A stretch of 64,000 nt of DNA from NCBI RefSeq assembly GCF_042657365.1, contig NZ_JBHSKT010000010.1:82402-146401 (forward strand), read 5' to 3'. The notes under the pieces were generated by a model. The model did not search any database. It was not told the origin of the DNA and saw only the letters and a list, made by a program, of their open reading frames with translations. Of this stretch, positions 33,333 to 40,357 are shown in pieces. The stretch comes from Adhaeribacter_A terreus (GTDB taxonomy: Bacteria > Bacteroidota > Bacteroidia > Cytophagales > Hymenobacteraceae). Both the position numbers and the translations under genes were made by a program. The first letter of the stretch is position 1. Every line of letters begins with the position of its first letter.

Positions 33333-35992
33333 TGCTGAATGAGTTTAAGTTTTTTGCTGAGTTGGATGATAATGAGCGAAGCAAGTACCGCCGAAACCAC
33401 CGCCAGCCAATCGGTTAATAGCATATCATGTATGGCCAACGCTTCCCGTACCGGACCAAACCAACCTACCAGTATCACCACCGAAACACTAATTAGCAGC
33501 GCCAGCCACACGAATTTGTTGCTTACAATTTCGGAACGGAAGAAAAAACGATTGCCCGAACCCATGTTGAAAACGTGCGTGAGTTGCGCAAAAATGAGCG
33601 TGTAAAAAAGAATATTATTGTAGCGCCCTTCGTGCCAGTGTTCGGCGGGGTGCAGTACGTAATGGTTCAGGTAAACGGCTCCCAACGCACATAGCGAAAT
33701 GATTACCGCATAATAAATGATCGCGATCCAGCGCTGCCGGTCAATAATGGGTTCAGTGGCTTTTCGCGGCGGCTGCGTCATAATGCCCGGATTTCCTTCA
33801 GTAAAACCCAAAGCCAGCGCCGGCAGCACATCGGTAATTAAATTAATGAAAAGGATCTGTAGCGGCAACAACTGGAAACTAAGGTTCAGTACAGCTACCA
33901 ACGCGATCAGGAATAATTCACTCAGGTTACAACTCAGCAGAAAGATCACAAATTTGCGGATGTTCTCGAAAATGACGCGGCCCTGTCGAATGGCAACTAC
34001 AATGGACGTGAATTTATCGTCTTTCAAAACCATATCGGAAACATCCTGGGCTACCTGCGTACCGCGCAAACCCATGGCTACACCAATGTCGGCTTTTTTC
34101 AGCGCTGGCGCATCGTTCACGCCGTCGCCGGTCATGGCCACCACGTAGCCGTCTTCCTGCAGCAGCTGTACCAGGTCGAGTTTGTGCTGCGGATTTACGC
34201 GGGCAAAAACGTTGGCTTGCGCAAAATGGTGGCGTTCTTCCGGGGTAAATTCGGCAATGGGTTTCAGTTCTTTTCCGGTAACGGCTGCCTTGCCATTTTC
34301 ATTTATTATCCCGAGTTCCGTCGCAATTTTAGTAGCTGTGGCCGGATGATCGCCGGTTATCATAATTACCCGTATGCCGGCGGAAAGGCATTCTTTTATG
34401 GCCGGCAACACTTCCGGCCGCGGTGGATCTACCATACCGATGAGGCCGGAAAAAATGAGATCATCAGTGAGTTTTTCGGGCATTTTGGCTACCGTTTTGT
34501 AAGCAGCTGCAATTACCCGCAAACCGGCTTCGGCCATTTTTTCGCCTTCGAGTATCCAGTAACTTTTCTCTTCCAGCGTGAGCGGCAAAACTTCTCCGTG
34601 TTTCAGTAAAAACGAACATTCCTCGAGCAATTCTTCCACGGCGCCTTTGGCAAAAACCATTAATTCCGGTTCGGCGCCGTGCAAGGTGGCCATCATTTTG
34701 GTTTCGGAAGTAAAGGGTTCTTCGGCAATTTTTGGGTGTTCGCGGCGGGCCAGCACAATGTCGGTTCCGTAGTTGCGGGCAAATTTGAGCAAAGCCACTT
34801 CCAGCGGATCACCAACTTCCTGCGCTTCCACACCTTTTTCGCTGATCTCGGCAGTGTTGCAAAGCACCGAAGCATGCTGAATAAAGTTGAAGTTCTCGTT
34901 TTCGGCTATCTGTGCGTTTTCGGTTATTTCCCAGGTGCCGGAAGGCGTGGCCAGCAAGGTAACTTCGATCTTGTTTTGGGTGAGTGTGCCGGTTTTGTCG
35001 GTGCAGATAATATTGGTGCCGCCTAGTGTTTCTACCGCCGAAAGCTTTTTTACGATCACGTTGTGCTTCGCCATTTGCAGCATGCCACGCGCCAAAGCCA
35101 GGGTAGCTACAATGGGTAAACCTTCCGGAATGGCGGCCACGGCCAGAGCAATGCCGGTTTGCAGCATCTCTACAACCGGCTGATCGTTTATGATACCGGC
35201 CACAAAGATCAAAGCCACCAGCCCGACAGTTACAAAAATGAGTTTTTTACTGAATTCGGCTAGCTTTTTTTCCAGCGGCGTAGCCATTTGTTTGGCCGAC
35301 TGCACCAGGTTGGCAATGTGCCCGAGCTGGGTGTTCATGCCGGTATGCGAAACAAGCAAATAAGTATTGCCGCGTGTTACAAAAGTGCCTTTGAAAAGAT
35401 AATTCAGGCGGTCGCCTAATGGAAGGTCTTGCTGTAAAATGCCTTCATTTTTTTCTACAGGAACCGATTCGCCGGTTAATGCAGCTTCGTCGGCCTGCAG
35501 TTTGGATGGCTGAAAAATACGTCCGTCAGCGGGGACCAAGTCGCCGGCTTCCAGGAAAACCACGTCGCCGGGCACGATCTGGCTGGCTTCGTGCTCTGCT
35601 AAGATTCCATTGCGCAGAATTTTAGCCGGTACCGCCGAAATTTTTTTCAGCGTTTCCATTGATTTTCCAGCCTGGAATTCCATGATAAACCCCACTACCG
35701 TATTGATCACGATCACGACGAGAATGGCCGTAGCGTTGAGGTATTCTTCGAAGAAAAACGATATGCCGGCGGCCACTAAAAGTAAATATACTATGGGGCT
35801 TTTAAGCTGGTCCCAGATCAGGCTCCAGATGCTGCGCGCTTCGGTTTCGGTGAGCTGGTTAGCGCCAAATTGCTTTAATCGCGCAGCTACTTCTTCCTCC
35901 GACAAGCCATTTTTCAAGTTTGCCTGCAGCATTTCAGCTCCTTCTTCCACCGAGAAAGCGCTCAGATCGGTTCCGGCTTTAAGGGTTTCCAT
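33329..35992 (-). CDS. P2-type cation-transporting ATPase (Ca2+/SERCA-like or related)
   Basis: An 887-residue pump with ten expected membrane helices. The N-terminal cation-ATPase domain is LQANLKNGLSEEEVAARLKQFGANQL, about 24-49. TGESVPVEK is the actuator. The phosphorylation site is DKTGTLTQNK with D332, followed by KGA and MTGDGVNDAPALKKADIGVAMG. The PEGLP in helix 4 (AVAAIPEGLP) is the P2A/P2B signature, as in calcium pumps and PMR1-like bacterial pumps; a monovalent-ion role is possible. The gene overlaps the ATP-cone gene upstream by 14 bases and the MBL gene downstream by 4. That is tight coupling to two nucleic-acid-related proteins. Confidence 0.92.
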   Translation of the reverse strand: METLKAGTDLSAFSVEEGAEMLQANLKNGLSEEEVAARLKQFGANQLTETEARSIWSLIWDQLKSPIVYLLLVAAGISFFFEEYLNATAILVVIVINTVVGFIMEFQAGKSMETLKKISAVPAKILRNGILAEHEASQIVPGDVVFLEAGDLVPADGRIFQPSKLQADEAALTGESVPVEKNEGILQQDLPLGDRLNYLFKGTFVTRGNTYLLVSHTGMNTQLGHIANLVQSAKQMATPLEKKLAEFSKKLIFVTVGLVALIFVAGIINDQPVVEMLQTGIALAVAAIPEGLPIVATLALARGMLQMAKHNVIVKKLSAVETLGGTNIICTDKTGTLTQNKIEVTLLATPSGTWEITENAQIAENENFNFIQHASVLCNTAEISEKGVEAQEVGDPLEVALLKFARNYGTDIVLARREHPKIAEEPFTSETKMMATLHGAEPELMVFAKGAVEELLEECSFLLKHGEVLPLTLEEKSYWILEGEKMAEAGLRVIAAAYKTVAKMPEKLTDDLIFSGLIGMVDPPRPEVLPAIKECLSAGIRVIMITGDHPATATKIATELGIINENGKAAVTGKELKPIAEFTPEERHHFAQANVFARVNPQHKLDLVQLLQEDGYVVAMTGDGVNDAPALKKADIGVAMGLRGTQVAQDVSDMVLKDDKFTSIVVAIRQGRVIFENIRKFVIFLLSCNLSELFLIALVAVLNLSFQLLPLQILFINLITDVLPALALGFTEGNPGIMTQPPRKATEPIIDRQRWIAIIYYAVIISLCALGAVYLNHYVLHPAEHWHEGRYNNILFYTLIFAQLTHVFNMGSGNRFFFRSEIVSNKFVWLALLISVSVVILVGWFGPVREALAIHDMLLTDWLAVVSAVLASLIIIQLSKKLKLIQQ

Positions 35993-36851
35993 AGGCGAAT
36001 AAATGCTGGCTTAATTGTCCGGCTTCGTTTCTAACGGTTTCCAGGCGGTTATTTTTTATGCCAATTTGTTCGAGGTATTTCGGGTGCTGCACCAGTTCGT
36101 GGCATAAAACAATGTTTCTATCCAGCAATTGCTGCTTTTCGTTTTTGGTGAGCGTGGTCAGGCAGGTAAGCGGGTAAAGTCCTTCGCTCTCGATCAAGTC
36201 CTGCAGGTTGCCTTTGCGCGGATAATTCCAGCCGATCAGTTTCAAACCCATACATTCGGCATACTGAATAGCATCGGAAGTGAAACGCGTATTGGAAACT
36301 ACCCAACCCTGGTGCAGTTTACCTTTGTGGGCCGGCAGCTTTTTCCAGGCAGTTTTAATGTCTTCGAACCGGGCCTGAATGTAAAGCGGAATTTTTACGT
36401 TATTTATTGCCGCGTGGTGATTGTGGTATTTGCATTCAACCAGGTAAATATCGTCGCCTTTGCCCGCAATTACGTCCACTTCGTGGTTCACGCAATGGCC
36501 CTGCACAATCACGCCCACTTCCACGCTGAATTCCTGGCACCGCAAAACTTCCCCGATAAATTTCTCGAACGGATAACCCGACGGCCCCAATTCCATGATC
36601 GCACTTTTGAGCCGGTAGCGCGCAGCCAATGGCCGGGAACTGCCGCGCAGCATTTTAAAAGCCAGTTGGTAGATCTTGCGCGTACTCATGCCTTCGGAAA
36701 GTTGCGGCAGCATCTGGTTAACGATCTTTTCCGCAGTAGCTTCCGGCGCCCCGGCTCTTCGCAGCGAGCGGTGCAGTTTTTCAGTCGAAAAGGGTACCAT
36801 TTCGCCGGAGGCTTTGGTAATGAACGGCAGCTGAAATTCTGTAGAGGCCAA
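35979..36851 (-). CDS. ATP-cone plus Mrr-like restriction-endonuclease-fold protein
   Basis: A 290-residue two-domain protein. Residues about 8-95 are an ATP-cone (FITKASGEMVPFSTEKLHRSL), the nucleotide-sensing module known from ribonucleotide reductases and NrdR. Residues about 100-215 are a PD-(D/E)xK nuclease of the Mrr_cat type, with EVDVIAGKGDDIYLVECKYH carrying the catalytic D-x(n)-E-x-K pattern. A long helical C-terminus follows. The start used is a TTG at 36849-36851, after an AAAGAA-like leader; an internal ATG would cut into the ATP-cone. An ATP/dATP-gated nuclease is the natural reading. It is the first gene of the tight ATP-cone/ATPase/MBL operon. Confidence 0.83.
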   Translation of the reverse strand: MASTEFQLPFITKASGEMVPFSTEKLHRSLRRAGAPEATAEKIVNQMLPQLSEGMSTRKIYQLAFKMLRGSSRPLAARYRLKSAIMELGPSGYPFEKFIGEVLRCQEFSVEVGVIVQGHCVNHEVDVIAGKGDDIYLVECKYHNHHAAINNVKIPLYIQARFEDIKTAWKKLPAHKGKLHQGWVVSNTRFTSDAIQYAECMGLKLIGWNYPRKGNLQDLIESEGLYPLTCLTTLTKNEKQQLLDRNIVLCHELVQHPKYLEQIGIKNNRLETVRNEAGQLSQHLFAYGNP

Positions 36852-37078
36852 ATCAGTGTTCTTTAATTACGAATTATTTCAGGCAATTTTCAGGAAGTTT
36901 GAATATGCAACGATAACCGTATCGCTGAACTTAAACTAGTACGCAAGGCATGCTAAAAAAGGTAATTGGTCAGTTTAACTTCCGGAAGGTTGGGGTAGCT
37001 TCTAAAACAAATTATCTGGTGCAGGATAAACCTTAAAAACGGGTCGGTCTCCAAAATCCCAGAAGCTGTAAACCAATG

Positions 37079-37108
37079 AAAAACGCTATGGTTTTAGCCT
37101 TAAAAAGT
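37079..37108 (+). repeat. 30-bp bipartite repeat copy
   Basis: It begins AAAAACGCTATGGTTTTAG and ends TTAAAAAGT, close to the consensus at every core position. Confidence 0.8.
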
Positions 37109-37240
37109 AAAGTGGAATTTCTGAAACGCGCGGGCAACTAAAAAATGCGGAAAGATTTCGGTCAAAGCCGTCATCTTAAGGAAGAAGCCTGCCGTTGTTG
37201 TGTGTTTTCACCACAGCCGTCAGGCTAATTACCGGGTCTT

Positions 37241-37378
37241 CTGTAGAGACGTAATACTTTACGTCTTTCACAACATTGCGAAAAATTATTGGGTCATCCT
37301 ATCATTTATTAGCTGCATTTATTCCTTAAAACCACCTTTGTGCCCCGAAAGGAGACGTAAAGTATTACGTCTCTACAG
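37241..37378. mobile_element. Small element with exact 26-bp inverted ends (MITE-like)
   Basis: CTGTAGAGACGTAATACTTT plus ACGTCT at 37241-37266 is exactly reverse-complementary to 37353-37378. The arm is itself nearly palindromic (AGACGTAA..TTTACGTCT). The 86-base interior has no ORF. No transposase is in the window. Confidence 0.6.
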
Positions 37379-37407
37379 GCAAAAATTTTATTAAATTCTC
37401 TTTTACT

Positions 37408-37522
37408 GTTTCGGACATCTGTGTCCGAAACTATACCTGCTGCGGACATCTTTGTCCGCGTGTTTGGATAAAGGGACACAGATGTCCCAAGCAGTTTGCT
37501 TCCGGACATAGGTGTCCGGAAG
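37408..37522. repeat. Four-hairpin palindrome array B
   Basis: Palindromes at 37408-37431, 37442-37459, 37473-37488 and 37499-37522 have stems GTTTCGGA, GCGGA, GGGACA and CTTCCGGA, and a shared core GACATC..TGTC. Lengths 24/18/16/24 match array A (24/18/14/24), the spacer after hairpin 1 shares TACCTG, and both arrays end GGAAGAGC. Confidence 0.8.
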
Positions 37523-37646
37523 AGCATTTAGAGCATTTAATTTGCAGCTTGAATTAAAAAAATGCGGACAGGCCTCAACCAATCCGCACGAATTTATTAC
37601 CTAAAAAAATCCGCGAAATCCCTTATTCCTTTAAGAATCCGCGATC

Positions 37647-37676
37647 AAAAACGCTATGGTTTCAGCCTCAAAAAGT
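37647..37676 (+). repeat. 30-bp bipartite repeat copy beside the M50 gene stop
   Basis: It begins AAAAACGCTATGGTTTCAG and ends CAAAAAGT, two bases before the M50 stop codon at 37679. Confidence 0.8.
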
Positions 37677-37678
37677 AC

Positions 37679-38818
37679 TTATTCTACCACAAACGGCGTG
37701 GGGCTGAAACACAGAACAAAAAACAGTAAAGCCAGCCAGCCCAGAATTTTCCGGCCGGTAGATAAAGGTGTTTCATCGGGGCAAGGCGGATGATGAATGC
37801 CCAAAGCCCTGGATAATATCAACCCGAAAACCAGCCAGCCATGATACCCATCCGCATTCGGGAACACAAAACTGAAAGCGAATTGAAATGCCAACACGCC
37901 AAAAGCCAACGTAAGCGCCTGCGAAAACCGGGGAACTACTTTCTGAAAAACCAGCGGCAGATAGAAAATGTACAGCAGGCGCAACGAATACGGGTCCGAC
38001 CAATCCGTTTCCGGCGTTATAATTCCCAGGCCGGCATAACCAATGAACAGCACAAAAATTACAGGTGCAATGCGGTTAAAACGTTCGTAGCCCAGCAAAC
38101 CATACAACACATGCCCGCCATCGAGCTGCCCGACCGGCAATAAGTTCAGCGCCGTAAAAATAAGCGACAAATAACCCGCCAGCAGAAAAGGATAATGGAT
38201 CAGTTCGTATTTCGGCGGCAGTAAATTCGGGTCGGCCACAAAATTTTCGAAGAACAGAATAAGCAGATTTTTGCCTAAATAAAGCTGGCCTTCGGTATGC
38301 TGGTACACGTGCTGCGCATAATCCAGCCCAAATTGCTGATAATCCGGATGGATCTGGAAAATATATTCAGGCGGCGGCAAATGCGTGTATCCGTAAAAAA
38401 GTAACGGCAGCGCCACTACCAAACCCGCCAGCGGACCGGCCACGCCCACATCAAAAAACTCCTTCCGCGAGAAAATACGCTCCTTAATTTTTATAAAAGC
38501 GCCCATCGTTCCGATGCTGTTAGTAATGAAGAAAAACATCGGGATGTAATACGGCAGCGTAACGCGGATCTTGTAAAACCGCGCCGTAAAATAATGCCCG
38601 AACTCATGCACGGTAAGCACGCCCAGGAACGAAAGCGAAAACATGAAACCCAATTCCCAGTCGGCAACGGAAAAAGTGCCGGAAGGCATAAAACCTTCCC
38701 GGCTGAAGAAAAACAGTTTCCCGGTTGCCCACTCGCCCCCGGCCAGCGTGGTGGTAAACAGCGTGAGCAGGAATAGGAAAAGGTGCAAACTATATTGCCG
38801 GGCTTTTTTAAACTGCAT
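37679..38818 (-). CDS. Site-2-protease-like M50 membrane metalloprotease
   Basis: A 379-residue intramembrane zinc protease with six or more helices. The zinc site HEFGH is at residues 71-75 inside a helix. The third ligand motif is LDGGHVLYGLLGY near 222-234. The family member lacks a PDZ domain and has an insertion between the second and third helices (about 95-205). The function is likely regulated cleavage of membrane proteins such as anti-sigma factors (family knowledge; no partner is visible here). The ATG at 38816-38818 is preferred over a TTG two codons upstream. It overlaps the HAD gene by 11 bases and follows it in an operon. Confidence 0.88.
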   Translation of the reverse strand: MQFKKARQYSLHLFLFLLTLFTTTLAGGEWATGKLFFFSREGFMPSGTFSVADWELGFMFSLSFLGVLTVHEFGHYFTARFYKIRVTLPYYIPMFFFITNSIGTMGAFIKIKERIFSRKEFFDVGVAGPLAGLVVALPLLFYGYTHLPPPEYIFQIHPDYQQFGLDYAQHVYQHTEGQLYLGKNLLILFFENFVADPNLLPPKYELIHYPFLLAGYLSLIFTALNLLPVGQLDGGHVLYGLLGYERFNRIAPVIFVLFIGYAGLGIITPETDWSDPYSLRLLYIFYLPLVFQKVVPRFSQALTLAFGVLAFQFAFSFVFPNADGYHGWLVFGLILSRALGIHHPPCPDETPLSTGRKILGWLALLFFVLCFSPTPFVVE

Positions 38819-39437
38819 CCGCAAAAGCCTGGTTTATGGTAAGCGGCGGCGCCAGGTGCAGGGTTTTTATCCCGAGTTTATCGGCAGCTTCTATGTGCTG
38901 AATGCTGTCGTCCACGAACAAGGTTTCTTCTTTTTTCAGGTCGTTTTCCTGCAGAATGCGCTCAAAAATAGAAGCGTTCGGCTTGCGGTCGTCCACCAGG
39001 TGCGAGTAATAGCATTTATCAAAAAGCTCATCCAGCGCCGGCATATCGTGGTTGTCCTGCACAATTTTATTAAAGGCTATCAGATGAATGGCGTTGGTAT
39101 TGCTAAGCAGGAAAAGTTTATGGTTTTTGTGCAATTTGCGCAGCAGTGCAATGCGTTCCGCCGGAATATCGAGCAGCAAAGCGTTCCAGGCGTCATCAAT
39201 TTGCTCATCGGTAGCATCGAGCTGGTAATATTCGCGCACTTTCTCCCGGAAAGCCTCATTGGAAATCCTCCCCGTTTCCAGTTCATCGAACAAAGCAGAC
39301 TGGGCCTGCTGGTTAAACTCAATGGTTGCGTTCGCTTTAGAAAGTTTTTTAAAGGCGTCGATGGTTTTTTGGTAATCGATATTGATGATCACCCCGCCAA
39401 GGTCGAAGATGATATTTTTAATAGTAGCCGGAATCAC
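38808..39437 (-). CDS. HAD-superfamily phosphatase (YihX/sugar-phosphatase type)
   Basis: A HAD-IA hydrolase dephosphorylating a small phosphorylated metabolite; the substrate is unknown. Motif I is IIFDLGGV (nucleophile Asp, then GGV where most have DGT/GGV). Motif II LLSNTNAIH, motif III Lys in DDRKPNAS and motif IV FVDDSIQHIEAA are complete. The cap is alpha-helical (about 20-85). The frame can start from GTG at 39491, but a TAATTTCG promoter-like box at about 39460-39468 lies inside that extension. The GTG at 39435-39437 after an A-run is therefore preferred, giving 209 residues, normal for the family. It overlaps the M50 gene by 11 bases. Confidence 0.82.
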   Translation of the reverse strand: MIPATIKNIIFDLGGVIINIDYQKTIDAFKKLSKANATIEFNQQAQSALFDELETGRISNEAFREKVREYYQLDATDEQIDDAWNALLLDIPAERIALLRKLHKNHKLFLLSNTNAIHLIAFNKIVQDNHDMPALDELFDKCYYSHLVDDRKPNASIFERILQENDLKKEETLFVDDSIQHIEAADKLGIKTLHLAPPLTINQAFADAV

Positions 39438-39521
39438 AGATATTTTTTTTTGATTTGTTGCGAAATTAAGGTTTAATCCGTAGAATTGCACTCCAAATCA
39501 GAAAGAACCTTTCTTTTTGAC

Positions 39522-39595
39522 GGGCCTATAGCTCATTCGGTTAGAGCAACTGACTCATAATCAGTAGGTGCTTGGTTCGATTCCAAGTGGGCCCA
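39522..39595 (+). tRNA. tRNA with CAT anticodon (tRNA-Met or tRNA-Ile2)
   Basis: A complete 74-base cloverleaf. The acceptor stem GGGCCTA/TGGGCCC has one G-T pair. The D-arm is GCTC/GAGC, the anticodon stem ACTGA/TCAGT has loop CTCATAA (anticodon CAT), and the T-arm is CTTGG/CCAAG with TTCGATT. CCA is not encoded. The GACTCATAATC context is common in lysidine-modified tRNA-Ile2, but elongator Met cannot be excluded by eye. Confidence 0.95.
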
Positions 39596-39600
39596 CAAAT

Positions 39601-39641
39601 TAAAAGCCCTTACAGCTGTAAAAGTTGTAAGGGCTTTTTTA
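39601..39641 (+). terminator. Terminator after the tRNA gene
   Basis: AAAAGCCCTTACA pairs with TGTAAGGGCTTTT, followed by a T-run. Confidence 0.85.
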
Positions 39642-39744
39642 TTTGTCAGCAAACTGTTTCCAATTTCGTTTAAGTTGGTTTTAGGTCAGCCTGAATAACC
39701 TATACCGAGCCGGGCTTAAAGGCTAAACAGCTGCTGGATAATGC

Positions 39745-40114
39745 TTATAAGATCAGCGTCTGGATTTCTGAAAGTAGTTCTTCGGCCGTAAAAGGTTTTT
39801 TAAGAAAGGTATTGGCGCCAAGCAGTAAACTTTTAGCTTCCTGGGCTATTTCATTCTGCATGGTAATAATAATAATGGGAATTGAAAGTTCCGGCAAGTG
39901 TTTCCGTATCAATTCAGTGGCTGTATAGCCATCCATTTCCGGCATTTCCACATCCATCAGGATCAAATCGAATTGCCGGGTCTGTAATTTATCCAAAGCC
40001 TCTCTCCCATTTCCGGCAATCTCGATATTAAAGCCATTTTCCAGAATTATTTTTTTTAATTAACATCTGATAAAACACATCATCTTCTACCAATAATATT
40101 TCCAGTGTTTTCAT
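39745..40114 (-). pseudogene. Single-domain response regulator split by a frameshift
   Basis: ATG at 40112-40114 starts MKTLEILLVEDDVFYQMLIKK, a receiver-domain first strand with the acidic pair. After a run of eight A (plus-strand T at 40050-40057) the frame must shift by one base to continue ILENGFNIEIAGNGREALDKLQ..., and then FDLILMDVEMPEMDGYTATELI with the phospho-Asp, TMQN.. and the FLKKPF lysine, to the stop at 39745. Read through, it is a complete about 120-residue receiver with no output domain. The shift at a homopolymer may be an inactivating mutation, phase variation, programmed slippage or a sequencing error. It lies divergent to a histidine kinase gene. Confidence 0.75.
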
Positions 40115-40357
40115 AGGTTAAATCATTATTGCAAAATGGTGAAGATCGTTTTCAACTTAGATCCTGAAATTTAAAGGGTTAAAGGTAATATGCTAATTTT
40201 AAATAGTAAAAATTGCGAACTTTGCTACGGTTTAAATTGTCCGGTTAGCACAAAAAACTTAAACACAGCCACTGCACCTGTTCTTGTTAGTAATAACCCT
40301 ACTACGTTTACGCACAATTAACCGCTGCAAGGTGCGACCTGCTCATACTTTCCAATT

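Larger units (their letters stand above)
36852..37678. other. Repeat-packed, gene-free spacer (about 830 bases)
   Basis: It contains a 30-bp repeat copy at each end, a 138-bp element with exact 26-bp inverted ends (37241-37378), hairpin array B (37408-37522) and a GCGGACAGGCC-type unit near 37563. No ORF is credible. It looks like a landing zone for small mobile repeats. Confidence 0.7.

Noticed and set aside
38643..39476. A 277-codon plus-strand frame opposite the M50 and HAD genes
   Set aside because: Both minus-strand genes have complete catalytic motifs; the plus frame is a shadow.
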